DNA of 38,752 nt from an uncultured Saprospiraceae bacterium (GCA_937928615.1 CALFWI010000397.1:1-38752), one strand, 5' to 3'; shown: positions 1 through 10,263, counted from the first letter of the stretch. Made by a program: numbers and translations. The notes: generated from the sequence alone by a model not told the origin.

Positions 1-2
1 CT

Positions 3-3000
3 GACTTTGAACCATTAATCATTAATGGTATGGATATTAATACAGATGTAGTAGCGAATAATAGTCCTCTTTCTGTTTGTGTAAATAGTAGCAGTATTAC
101 GCCGCCAATATTGGCATTTTCTACCACAAGTACAAATCCAACCACGGGGGTGTGTAATGATGGCACCATTACGGTGACGGCAACAGGCGGTACAGGGTTT
201 TATGAATATAGCATCAATAATGGAACAGATTGGGGGACGGATAATGAATTCACCAACTTAATCACAGGAAGTTATTCCGTAAGGGTCAGAAGTACAGATG
301 AAGTTTGTTTAACGGATGCGGAGAATGTGGTTTTACAAAACGTAGATTGTGCGCCAGCCTGTGATGTGGTTATTACGACGATTGATAGCACCAATGCTAC
401 TTGTAATGCGGCAAATGGAATGTTGACCATCAATGCGACAGGTAGTCATTTACAATATAGCATTAACACAGGTATGACTTTCCAAAGTAGTAATAGCTTT
501 GAAAATGTAGCTGGAGGAATTTATAATATTGTAGTTAGAGACTCTGTTAATACCAATTGTGAAGCCAATATCACCATTACTTTAAATGGAACTACGTTAC
601 CAACAATTCAATCAGTTGCATTATCAGACACTGATAGTTTTGCTTCTAACACAGGAGTAATTACGATTTTGGCAACAGGAACAGATAGTCTTAAATATAG
701 TATTGATGGTGGATTAAATTTCTCTGATGGCAATGCTTTTACGAACCTTGGATTGGGAACTTATACCATTGTCGTAGCAAATGGCGATGAAGCTTGTCCA
801 GTAATGTATAGCAATAATCCAATTCAAATTGACCAAAGCTGTACGGTGAATGCAGGAGAAGATAGAACAATTTGTCCAGGAGCGGCAGTTGCTTTATCCG
901 CTAATGGCACCGCTCCAATTTTTGGCTGGGCACCGAGTACTGGATTAAGTTGCACAGATTGCCCCAATCCAATTGCAAATCCTGATACCACGACGACGTA
1001 TATCGTCACCAATAGTGGGGGAGGTTGTTTTGAAATGGATACCATTCTAATAACCGTTTTACCAACGATTACTGCTGATTTTAATTTTATAACTAGTTGT
1101 GCAGATTTGTCTGTTCAATTTACCGATACTTCTCGTACAGCAGGTACGATTACTAATTATTCCTGGGACTTTGGAGATAGTGGTACTTCAACGGAAGCTA
1201 ACCCGAATCATACTTATGGAACTGCTGGCAGTTATACAGTTCGATTAACGACAACCATTTCAGGAGGCTGTACCAATACTGTTTCGAAATTAGTCGTCGT
1301 AGGTAGTGGATTGATGGGAACAGTAAGCGAGGATGCGACTATTTGTACAGGGGATTGTGTTCAATTAATGGCAGCAGGCGGTACAACTTATGCTTGGATG
1401 CCTGCGGAAGGACTAAGTGCGACTGATATTGCTAATCCAATGGCTTGTCCAACAGTAACCACGACTTATTATGTGACAATTACGAATGGAGCTGGTTGTA
1501 TGACCACGGATAGTGTAACGGTAACTATAACGAGCCCAACAATTGGGGCTTCTGCTAGAGGCACTACTTGTGGAAATAATAATGGGATGATTACTATTAT
1601 TGCTTCTTTATCTGGAGCAACTTTAGAATTCCAATTAATTGATAATGGCGAATGGTTTACGAGCAACAGTTTTACTAATTTAGTAGCGGGCGAATACAAT
1701 GTACGAATAAGAACAACTAATGAAAATTGTGTAACGCCTTTCCAAAATAATCCAGTGGTTATCGGGGATACGCCTGGAGCGGTGATAGATAGTATTACGG
1801 CAAATAGCCCAACAGATTGCAATATGGCCAATGGTAATATAACCATTGCCGCATCTGGAGCTAATCCATTAATTTATACCATAGATGATGGCGCTAATTG
1901 GAGTAATTCCGCTAGTTTTACGGGATTAGGACAAGGCAATTATACCATTCAAGTAGCTTATGCAGATACAACTTGTATAACGCCTAGCCAAACCATTCAA
2001 CTAAATCCACCAGTAGCACCTATTATTTTGGAAGTGACTAGTACCAATCCGACCACTTGTGGGAATAATGATGGTACGATTAATATTGAAGTCGATGCAG
2101 TAGCAGCAGGAACTAATTTATTTGAGTTTAGTTTAGATGGAATTAATTGGCAGGCTAATAATTTGCTAGATACTTTAATCGCTGGAACTTATAGTGTTTT
2201 TGTTCGATACGAAAACCAAAATTGTATTACAGAATATCCAACGACGATTACTTTAAATCCAGCTAATCCACCTGTTATTTCGACCATAGTAGGGATGCCA
2301 CCAAGTACCATTGATAATAATGATGGAAGCATCGAAATTACAGCTACAGGAAGTAGTGATTTAGAATATAGTATTGATAATGGCCTAAGCTGGCAAGCCA
2401 ATAATATTTTTAACGATTTAGATACAGGGACTTACGATATTATTGTTCGGTACACGGATGAAAGCTGTCCAACTGTTTATGATAGACCATTAATTTTAAG
2501 TGTTGATGGCTGTCTGACCGAAATTGATATTCAAGAAGTAATAACGACTATCCCGATGGGCTGTGCAGATAATAATGGTCAAATTGAAATTATTGCAGAT
2601 GGAAGGGCCAATCTAGAATATAGTATTGATAACGGCGTAACTTGGCAAACAAGCAATCTATTCGATAGCTTAAACACAAATGGTTATATAGTAGCTGTGA
2701 GAACTGCTGATGAAATTTGTCAAACGACTTATAATCAACCCGTTGTGCTAATAGGCGATTTTGCACTAGAAGTGACGGAGGTAATCAGTACAAACCCTAC
2801 AGGTTGTGGAACAACGGATGGAACAATGACCATTACTGCTTCAGGTGCTGATAACTTAGAATATAGTATAGATAACGGAGAAACGTGGCAAGCAGCTCCT
2901 ATTTTTAATAATTTACCTGCTGGTATATACACTATTGTCGTAAGAACACCTGATGACCTTTGTCAAGGAACGCATAATGCTCCTGTTATTTTAATGGGTA

Positions 3001-6000
3001 GCGGAGATATTATGATTACAGAAATTACTAGCACCAATCCAACTGGATGTGGCGAGGCAAATGGAACAATAACGATTGCTACGGCTGGTCTGACTAATTT
3101 AGAATATAGTATTGATAATGGGGAAAATTGGCAAGCAAGTAATGTTTTTAATAATTTAGCTGCTATGTCCTATGATGTTTTAGTAAGAACCGATGATGGG
3201 CTTTGTCAAGTTCCTTATAATAATCAAGTTGTTTTAATCGGCGGAGGAGATATAGTCATTACGGAAGTGATAACGACAAATCCAGGCGATTGTGGCGCAT
3301 TTAATGGAAGTATCTCTATCAATGCAACAAGTACCGATATCGTAGAATATAGTATTGATAATGGAATCAATTGGCAATTTAGTAGCACGTTTACAAATTT
3401 GGCAACAGGGACTTATGCGGTATTGGTTCGTACAACCGATGCGCTTTGTCAAACAGCCTATAATGCCCCCGTCGTCCTAATGGGAAGTCAGCCTATCACT
3501 ATTCTAGATGTATTCGGAAGTCAGCCAAGTGCTACAGGGAATAAGGATGGAATGATTGAAATTTTTGCAGATGGAAATGAGGTTTTAGAATACAGTATTG
3601 ATAATGGCGCATCTTGGCAAGCAAACAACATTTTTACGAATTTAGGGGAAGGTACTTATACAATTACCGTACGTTATGTAGGTGGCAACTGTAGCGTAAC
3701 TTATCCTACGCTAATAGTACTTGATGCGGCAGTATGTTTAGCATTCATTGACATAATAGGGCAGCGTCCACAAGCATGTGGTGCGAACGATGGACAAATT
3801 TTTATAGTGACCAATGTTGTAGGGTCAAATGTAGAATATAGTATTAATAATGGATTGACTTGGCAAAGTGAAGAAATATTTGAAAATCTTGCTGCTGGAA
3901 CATACACCATTTTAGCTAGAAGAATAGATATAAATTGTCAAATTATTTTTGATAATCCGATTGTTTTAGAAGGTTCGTCGAATGCTTTTAGCGTCGTAAC
4001 ACCTATTCCGAACAGAGCGGTTTGTACAGACACTTTAATGGCAGTATCCGTCACTTTAAGTGATTTAATTGATAGCTACCAAATAAATAATGGGGCAATT
4101 GCCAATCCAGTATTAAATGGAACAACCTTGACTTTTGATGCCTTGGTAACCGATTTATTTAATGAATATGAAATCACTTTTACCAATGCTATTGGCTGTG
4201 AAGTAACGGAATCCTTTGTTATTTTTCAAGCAACAGATACCGAAGCAGATTTTGTAGTCATTGAACCTTACTGTCGAGAGATGGAAGTGAGTCTATTATT
4301 TACAGGTACAGCAACACCAATGGCTGATTTAATTTGGGAATTAGATGGTGGTGTTTTAGTGTCTAGTTCTCCTGCCACGGCGACAGAACCAGCAGGGAAA
4401 GAAATCGTGGTGAGATGGGATAATGAAGGAAGCCGATTAATTAAATTGACCATCAATGATGGTGGGTGTGTAGATGATGAATACGAAAGTATTTTTGTTA
4501 GAAAATTACCTTTAGCAGAAGCAGGAGAAAATGTTTCTATTTGTATGGGCGAATGTACGGAATTAGCAGGTAGTGGAACAGGTGTCTGGTATACTTGGAG
4601 TCCAGCAGTTGGCCTAAGTTCAACGGATGGCGCTACGGTAACTGCTTGTCCGACAGAAACGACGACTTATACCTTGACGGTAATGAGCGCGGATGGCTGT
4701 GTATCAGTAGATAGTGTGACCGTAAATGTAGAAACGGGGTTTGTCATTATGACCGAAGATGCGACTATTTGTGAAGGAGAATCTATCCGTTTAAGCGCTT
4801 CAGGTGGCACGACTTATACTTGGTTTCCTGGCGTTACTTTAGATAATCCTAATATAGCGACTCCCGTTGCAACGCCAGCAGTGACCACGCTTTATAAAGT
4901 GGTATCCGCCAATGAAAATGGTTGTATAGATACGGCTTATGTGACGGTGTTTGTGAACCCAAACCCAGTAGCTATTGCCTGCGAAGATAAAACGATTTGT
5001 AGAGGCGATAGTATTCAGTTAATTGTTACGACGCATGCGCAATATAGCTGGAGTCCAACCAATACTTTGCTGAATCCAAATAGTGGAACACCTATTGCTT
5101 TTCCAACGGAAACGACAACTTATACCGTAACTGTCACGGATGAAAATGGTTGTACAGATACAGATGAAGTGATAGTTTTTGTGAATACGCCACCAACAGT
5201 AAATGCGGGCAGTGATGTCACTATTTGTCCGAATGCTAGTACGAACTTAAGTGCCTCTGGCGCAATTAATTATAGTTGGTCACCCGCTACGGGATTAAGT
5301 AATCCAACTATTGCCAATCCAATAGCCAATCCTGCTGTGACCACCACTTATACGGTGACAGGAACAGGCCTAAACGGATGCACTAATGAAGATCAAGTAA
5401 CCGTTTTTGTCACAGAAGATACAGGTATTTCTGCTGGAAATGATGTCACTATTTGTGAAGGAAATGTGGTGCAATTAAATGCTATTGGTGGAAGTAATCA
5501 TAGTTGGTCACCTGCTACAGGATTAAGCAATCCAACTATTGCCAATCCAGTGGCAACACCTTCGGTTACGACTACTTATACCGTAACTGGAGTAAGTACA
5601 AATGGCTGTCCTGTAGTGGATATGGTTACCATAACGGTGCTTCCAAATCCAGAAGCTATTGCCTGTGAAGACAAAACGATTTGTCGAGGAGATAGTATTC
5701 AATTAATTGTTACGACGCATGCGCAGTATAGTTGGAGTCCAACGAATACTTTATTAAATACAACGAGTGGTACACCAATTGCTTTTCCAACGGAGACCAC
5801 AACTTATACCGTCACCGTAACGGATGAAAATGGTTGTACGGATACCGATGAAGTAGTCGTATTTGTCAATACGCCAACTGTTGTTAATCTAGGCCCAGAT
5901 AGAACAATTTGTGAAAGTGGAACAGTTTCTTTAGATGCAGGGGAGGGCATAGCTTATCAATGGAGTCCAGCAACAGGATTGAGTAATCCAAATAGTAGAA

Positions 6001-8945
6001 ATCCAATTGCAACGGTTACCAATACAATCACTTATACCGTTCAGGTAACGAATACAGATGGTTGTATAGGAACAGATGAGATAACGATTAATGTGAATGA
6101 TAGTCCTAATGCTGATGCTGGTCCGCCAGTTGTTTTATGCCCAGGAGCTTCTGGTCAATTAATGGCTTCTGGAGGGGTGACTTATCGATGGAGTCCGACA
6201 ACTGGTCTAAGCAATCCAAATATCGCTAATCCAATTGTTACGACTAATCAAGTAACCAGTTACCAAGTTACAGTTACCGATGAATTTGGCTGTACGGCTA
6301 CAGATGAAACATTAGTCACAGTTTCCTTACCGCTAGCAGTTGACCCAATTATTACTAATGCAAATTGTTGTGGAACAGGAGGAAGTGCGACATTGAATGT
6401 ATCTGGTGGTTTTGGGAATGTAACTTATAATTGGTCACCAAATGTTGCTAATTCCAATACAGCAACTGATTTAGCCGCTGGGTTTTATAAAGTAATTATC
6501 TCAGATGCGGTAGGTTGTAGTATTATTTTCACTTTTGAAGTGAAAGAAGATTGTACGGGTTGTCCAGATATGTTCCCAGAAGATGAAAGATGTGTTAACG
6601 ACACTGCCACTACGGAACGAATTTGTTTGCCAATTGCCTTAGAAGACTTAGCAGATTACGAAATTTTAGTAGATAGAGTAACTTATTTACCAGACCATGG
6701 ATGTGCACCTGAAAACCTGACTGCTTATTCTTACGCTTTAGTAGAAGGTCAAGGAAATACGGGAATGTATCGGGTAGAAAATTGGGAGGTCGATGGACAA
6801 ATATTTAACACGGAGGTAGAAACAATGGAAGAGTTGACTTTCTGGATGAATACCGTTGACCCAGGGGGGAATTGGATTATCCATCCATCTATTTTAACCA
6901 TTATTGGAGGTAATCCGAATAAAGCATACGGAACAATGAAAGTCGTACAACTCACTAAATGGATTGAGACGATGTTGCAACCAGATGTGACGGGCGTTGC
7001 TACGGGTAGTGTTATTGAAGTGGATGTGCGTAATATGGATTTACCAAGAGAAATTATTATTACGGATAAGTCAACCTGTTGTTCGGATACGCTTTTATTA
7101 AAAAGATGTGGCCAAGAACAACCTTGCGCAATCGAAGTTGTTGAGCTTGATCAGTACGATATGATGGTTACTTGTGGCGAATCAGCTGAAATCTGTCTAG
7201 ATATTCCATTTAATAGCATCGGAAATTATGAATTGGAGGCGAATAATAGACCATTTACAGGAGAAATATTGCCTTGCAATTTTGACTCTATGTTTGCCTA
7301 TACGTACTTTACTTTACCTGGTCAAGGAACAGCAGGACCTTATCAGATTACTAATTGGATGGTTGACGAACAGATGCATGGAGGAACATTTAATTCCTTA
7401 CCTGAATTTGTCCAATTGGTAAATCAAATTGACCCAACGGGCAATTGGAGACTAGACGAATCTACTTTGACCATTCAAGGAGGGAATGCAAGGACAGAAT
7501 ATGGAGCAATTAATATAGAACAAATTAATACGCGTTCCATTGCTACCCTAGAATTGAATGCTAACCTGATTCCAATGGGAACCACCCTAACTTTTGAATC
7601 AGGAAATTATGAACTATTGATTAATGATAAGGATTCAGGTTGTCGAGACCGTGTTTTAGTAAATGTGACTTGTGATGGAGTAGAACCCGTGGATACGACT
7701 ATCACACCCGTGGATACGACTATCACACCCGTGGATACGACTATCACACCCGTAGATACGACTATCACACCCGTGGATACGACTATCACACCCGTAGATA
7801 CGACTATCACACCCGTGGATACGACCATCACACCCGTGGATACGACCATCACGCCCGTGGATACGACTCTATGCTTAGACTTTATTACAGAAGAAGTCCT
7901 ATTTGCTATGGTGACTCGTTGTGATTCCATAGTGTCCTTCTGTATTGATATTCCATTTGCTAAAATAAATGAATATGCACTTACTATTGATGGGCAAGCT
8001 TATCAAGGTGAGTTAACAAATTGCAATGAGGAGACCAATATTTCAATTGGAGTAGGTGGTTTTAATCTTCTTTTTGAAAATATTACCACAGGTTGTAAAG
8101 ATAGTATTATTCTAGCCGTAACCTGTGCAACTAGTCCACGAGAAGAGGTTATCACCTTAGAAGAAGGAGCAACGGAAATGTATTGCCCAGAATCAGATAA
8201 TTTAATGGGGGACATCATCAGAATAGATAATGTATGTCCAGAAGAATCAGGCCTATTAAGCAGTCTTTTATTAGATACCTTAGATTATTGTGTTAATGTA
8301 ACAGGGCTTTCAGAAGGGGAGGAAAAAGCTTGCTTAGTGGTCTGTGATGCCAATGGTATTTGCGATACGACTTATTTAACTATTCGAGTAACGCCTAAGC
8401 CTTTATTGAATCCAGTAGCAGAGCGAGACATAGATACCACCCGTGAATCTACCCCTATTACAATTGAAGTATTGAATAATGATTCTATCTATGGTATTTT
8501 ACGAAATATGGAGATTTTGGAGCAACCAGCAAATGGTAGAGCCACTTTTAATTTGGATAATACCATTACTTATATCCCAAATGATAACTTCTGTGATTCA
8601 GGTACACCTGACTTGATTATGTATGGTATTTGTAATGATAATGGTTGTGATACCGCCATGGTAGAAATATGGGTACCATGTGGAGAATTAGATATTAAAA
8701 ATGGCTTTTCTCCAAATAATGATGGCGTCAATGATTTCTTTAGAATCAGTGGGATACAAAATTTCCCTAATAATAATTTGAAAATCTTTAATCGTTGGGG
8801 GTTAGAAGTATTTAACCAGAGCGGATATAAAAATAGATGGAACGGAACTTTCCAAGATAAAGATTTACCTGATGGTACCTACTTCTACGTATTCGATGAT
8901 GGAAAAGGAAAGAAATATTCAGGCTGGGTGCAGATAAATCGGTAA
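3..8945 (+). CDS. Giant secreted multidomain repeat protein (SprB-like/adhesin-like), 5' end outside window, C-terminal gliding-motility-associated CHU_C domain (T9SS substrate)
   Basis: The frame of the 30..8945 ORF is open to the left edge with no stop (reads DFEPLIINGMDINTDVV...), so the ATG at 30 is probably internal. About 13 EYSIDNG.WQ..N.F.NL.AGTY.I.VR repeats, about 10 'D.TIC.G...L.A.GG..Y.WSP..GLS....ANP.A.P..TTTYTVT' repeats, one PKD-like unit (NYSWDFGDSGTSTEANPNHTYGTAGSYTVRLT), and a C-terminus 'NGFSPNNDGVNDFFRISGI..FPNNNLKIFNRWGLEVF...WNGTFQDKDLPDGTYFYVF' typical of CHU_C/TIGR04131. Confidence 0.93.
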   Translation, partial: DFEPLIINGMDINTDVVANNSPLSVCVNSSSITPPILAFSTTSTNPTTGVCNDGTITVTATGGTGFYEYSINNGTDWGTDNEFTNLITGSYSVRVRSTDEVCLTDAENVVLQNVDCAPACDVVITTIDSTNATCNAANGMLTINATGSHLQYSINTGMTFQSSNSFENVAGGIYNIVVRDSVNTNCEANITITLNGTTLPTIQSVALSDTDSFASNTGVITILATGTDSLKYSIDGGLNFSDGNAFTNLGLGTYTIVVANGDEACPVMYSNNPIQIDQSCTVNAGEDRTICPGAAVALSANGTAPIFGWAPSTGLSCTDCPNPIANPDTTTTYIVTNSGGGCFEMDTILITVLPTITADFNFITSCADLSVQFTDTSRTAGTITNYSWDFGDSGTSTEANPNHTYGTAGSYTVRLTTTISGGCTNTVSKLVVVGSGLMGTVSEDATICTGDCVQLMAAGGTTYAWMPAEGLSATDIANPMACPTVTTTYYVTITNGAGCMTTDSVTVTITSPTIGASARGTTCGNNNGMITIIASLSGATLEFQLIDNGEWFTSNSFTNLVAGEYNVRIRTTNENCVTPFQNNPVVIGDTPGAVIDSITANSPTDCNMANGNITIAASGANPLIYTIDDGANWSNSASFTGLGQGNYTIQVAYADTTCITPSQTIQLNPPVAPIILEVTSTNPTTCGNNDGTINIEVDAVAAGTNLFEFSLDGINWQANNLLDTLIAGTYSVFVRYENQNCITEYPTTITLNPANPPVISTIVGMPPSTIDNNDGSIEITATGSSDLEYSIDNGLSWQANNIFNDLDTGTYDIIVRYTDESCPTVYDRPLILSVDGCLTEIDIQEVITTIPMGCADNNGQIEIIADGRANLEYSIDNGVTWQTSNLFDSLNTNGYIVAVRTADEICQTTYNQPVVLIGDFALEVTEVISTNPTGCGTTDGTMTITASGADNLEYSIDNGETWQAAPIFNNLPAGIYTIVVRTPDDLCQGTHNAPVILMGSGDIMITEITSTNPTGCGEANGTITIATAGLTNLEYSIDNGENWQASNVFNNLAAMSYDVLVRTDDGLCQVPYNNQVVLIGGGDIVITEVITTNPGDCGAFNGSISINATSTDIVEYSIDNGINWQFSSTFTNLATGTYAVLVRTTDALCQTAYNAPVVLMGSQPITILDVFGSQPSATGNKDGMIEIFADGNEVLEYSIDNGASWQANNIFTNLGEGTYTITVRYVGGNCSVTYPTLIVLDAAVCLAFIDIIGQRPQACGANDGQIFIVTNVVGSNVEYSINNGLTWQSEEIFENLAAGTYTILARRIDINCQIIFDNPIVLEGSSNAFSVVTPIPNRAVCTDTLMAVSVTLSDLIDSYQINNGAIANPVLNGTTLTFDALVTDLFNEYEITFTNAIGCEVTESFVIFQATDTEADFVVIEPYCREMEVSLLFTGTATPMADLIWELDGGVLVSSSPATATEPAGKEIVVRWDNEGSRLIKLTINDGGCVDDEYESIFVRKLPLAEAGENVSICMGECTELAGSGTGVWYTWSPAVGLSSTDGATVTACPTETTTYTLTVMSADGCVSVDSVTVNVETGFVIMTEDATICEGESIRLSASGGTTYTWFPGVTLDNPNIATPVATPAVTTLYKVVSANENGCIDTAYVTVFVNPNPVAIACEDKTICRGDSIQLIVTTHAQYSWSPTNTLLNPNSGTPIAFPTETTTYTVTVTDENGCTDTDEVIVFVNTPPTVNAGSDVTICPNASTNLSASGAINYSWSPATGLSNPTIANPIANPAVTTTYTVTGTGLNGCTNEDQVTVFVTEDTGISAGNDVTICEGNVVQLNAIGGSNHSWSPATGLSNPTIANPVATPSVTTTYTVTGVSTNGCPVVDMVTITVLPNPEAIACEDKTICRGDSIQLIVTTHAQYSWSPTNTLLNTTSGTPIAFPTETTTYTVTVTDENGCTDTDEVVVFVNTPTVVNLGPDRTICESGTVSLDAGEGIAYQWSPATGLSNPNSRNPIATVTNTITYTVQVTNTDGCIGTDEITINVNDSPNADAGPPVVLCPGASGQLMASGGVTYRWSPTTGLSNPNIANPIVTTNQVTSYQVTVTDEFGCTATDETLVTVSLPLAVDPIITNANCCGTGGSATLNVSGGFGNVTYNWSPNVANSNTATDLAAGFYKVIISDAVGCSIIFTFEVKEDCTGCPDMFPEDERCVNDTATTERICLPIALEDLADYEILVDRVTYLPDHGCAPENLTAYSYALVEGQGNTGMYRVENWEVDGQIFNTEVETMEELTFWMNTVDPGGNWIIHPSILTIIGGNPNKAYGTMKVVQLTKWIETMLQPDVTGVATGSVIEVDVRNMDLPREIIITDKSTCCSDTLLLKRCGQEQPCAIEVVELDQYDMMVTCGESAEICLDIPFNSIGNYELEANNRPFTGEILPCNFDSMFAYTYFTLPGQGTAGPYQITNWMVDEQMHGGTFNSLPEFVQLVNQIDPTGNWRLDESTLTIQGGNARTEYGAINIEQINTRSIATLELNANLIPMGTTLTFESGNYELLINDKDSGCRDRVLVNVTCDGVEPVDTTITPVDTTITPVDTTITPVDTTITPVDTTITPVDTTITPVDTTITPVDTTITPVDTTLCLDFITEEVLFAMVTRCDSIVSFCIDIPFAKINEYALTIDGQAYQGELTNCNEETNISIGVGGFNLLFENITTGCKDSIILAVTCATSPREEVITLEEGATEMYCPESDNLMGDIIRIDNVCPEESGLLSSLLLDTLDYCVNVTGLSEGEEKACLVVCDANGICDTTYLTIRVTPKPLLNPVAERDIDTTRESTPITIEVLNNDSIYGILRNMEILEQPANGRATFNLDNTITYIPNDNFCDSGTPDLIMYGICNDNGCDTAMVEIWVPCGELDIKNGFSPNNDGVNDFFRISGIQNFPNNNLKIFNRWGLEVFNQSGYKNRWNGTFQDKDLPDGTYFYVFDDGKGKKYSGWVQINR
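4971..5192 (+). repeat. Intragenic repeat unit, copy A of a near-identical protein module (AIACEDKTICRGDS...VFVNTP)
   Basis: Translates to a 74-aa unit differing from 5655..5876 at only 3 residues. Confidence 0.95.
5655..5876 (+). repeat. Intragenic repeat unit, copy B
   Basis: Offset 684 bp (228 codons) from copy A; about 22 synonymous codon differences and 3 amino-acid changes by hand count. Confidence 0.95.
7686..7868 (+). repeat. 21-bp in-frame tandem repeat, 8 full + 1 partial copies, encoding (PVDTTIT)8-PVDTT linker
   Basis: ccc-gtg/gta-gat-acg-ac(t/c)-atc-ac(a/g) repeated at 7686, 7707, 7728, 7749, 7770, 7791, 7812, 7833 and 7854. Confidence 0.98.
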
Positions 8946-9063
8946 TGCAGTAGGCAGTACATAATTTTGACGATAAATTAGGTTGAGAGGGAGTAGGGAT
9001 TAAATCCTGTAAATCTTGAATAATCCTGTCAACCTGTAAAAATATATTAAGGTGTTTTTAGTA

Positions 9064-9102
9064 AATGCTCGGTCGGTTTTGGCGATCGAGCATTCTTTTT
9101 TT
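9064..9102 (+). terminator. Intrinsic terminator downstream of the giant repeat protein
   Basis: aatgctcggtc (9064-9074) / gatcgagcatt (9084-9094), one G-T pair, followed by ctttttttg. Confidence 0.85.
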
Positions 9103-9141
9103 GATGTTGAATGAATTACATTTTAGTGGAAATCAAATAAC

Positions 9142-9190
9142 TTGAATGGTTATATTGTTGAGTAGCCATAAAACCATTCAACAATATAAC
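9142..9190. repeat. Two interleaved inverted repeats (10 bp and 13 bp)
   Basis: TTGAATGGTT (9142-9151)/AACCATTCAA (9172-9181) and GTTATATTGTTGA (9149-9161)/TCAACAATATAAC (9178-9190), both perfect. Confidence 0.9.
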
Positions 9191-9250
9191 TAGTTGACTA
9201 ATCTTGAAATACGATGATTGAAAACAAATTTCACTCATTTGTAACCTCCT

Positions 9251-9853
9251 CTAAATTTCTTGATTAAGACCATTAATGAAATCAAGAATGTCGGACTGTC
9301 CTTCTTTTTGAACGGAAGAAGTAATAAATTCTTGAGGTAAAGCCTCCCAATGCTCTAAAAAAGAAGCACGAATAATATCAATATTGGGTTGTACTTCAGC
9401 AGGCTTAAGTCTATCAATTTTAGTGTAAACGAGGGCAAAAGGAACGTTCTTATCCCCTAACCAATTTAAGAAATCAATATCAATTTGTTGGGCAGGAATA
9501 TTGGCATCAATGAGTACAAAAGCGCAAGCTAAGGTTCTGCGATGTTGTAAATACCCTTCTATCATTATTTCCCATTCTCGCCTTTTTTTCTTTGAAATTT
9601 TGGCGTAGCCATATCCTGGTAAATCGACTAAATACCAATCTTTGTCCACTAAAAAATAATTAATCAGCTGGGTTTTACCCGGTTTTTTTGAAATTCTTGC
9701 CAAACCATTTCTACCCGTTAACATATTAATCAAAGAAGATTTACCCACATTAGAACGACCAATAAAAGCATATTCTGGTCGCTCATCTTTTGGGCAAGAC
9801 GAAATACTTGGATAACTTGCTACATATTTTACCGCTTGCATCGTTCTAGCCAT
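9251..9853 (-). CDS. engB: Ribosome biogenesis GTP-binding protein YihA/YsxC (EngB)
   Basis: GRSNVGKSSLIN (G1), GKTQLINYF, DLPGYGYAK (G3), TKIDRL (G4). Confidence 0.95.
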   Translation of the reverse strand: MARTMQAVKYVASYPSISSCPKDERPEYAFIGRSNVGKSSLINMLTGRNGLARISKKPGKTQLINYFLVDKDWYLVDLPGYGYAKISKKKRREWEIMIEGYLQHRRTLACAFVLIDANIPAQQIDIDFLNWLGDKNVPFALVYTKIDRLKPAEVQPNIDIIRASFLEHWEALPQEFITSSVQKEGQSDILDFINGLNQEI

Positions 9854-10263
9854 TATTCAATTATTTTAAAATAAAAAACGTAAAATTATAACTTTTCAAC
9901 TTAGGATAAGCTGAAACCACTTATTTTTGCTTTCTGAGGGGGCGGAAATGATGAATATAAAAACGTCTGCACAACGCCAATTATTTAAAAAATTAGTTTT
10001 CTAAACTAAAATAGGAAATAAAAGTTATAATTTGAACAACTTTGTAGCAGATTAAAACTTTAAAAAGTAACGAGGAATCAATAATTATCGTTTAATTTGT
10101 GAAATTGTATAAATAATTGAAGCATAAATTGCTTCAGATGCAACTTTGAGGCAAATATAATTACTCCTATCTAATGAAAGTAGCAATTAACTTTTTGGTA
10201 CTCAAATCTGGACGATTAAAGCTTCAGTGCGGTCCACTAAAATTCACCATCACGACGTCCGAT

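Noticed and set aside
824-4456. Multiple short minus-strand ORFs within the giant gene
   Set aside because: No family resemblance, fully overlapped by a strongly supported repeat protein; low stop density follows from codon bias of the sense strand.
7686-7868. CRISPR-like array
   Set aside because: 21-bp units are contiguous without spacers and are in-frame coding sequence.
7607-7930. Antisense ORF (107 aa, VVSTGVI repeats)
   Set aside because: Mirror of the 21-bp in-frame repeat in the sense gene; open only because the repeat has no stops in that frame.
10118-10136. Small inverted repeat TGAAGCA/TGCTTCA upstream of PorP/SprF
   Set aside because: Only 7-bp arms in an AT-rich spacer; not distinguishable from chance.
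10174-10263. 30-aa N-terminal extension of PorP/SprF ORF
   Set aside because: The signal peptide starts at the internal ATG 10264; the extension has no conserved sequence.
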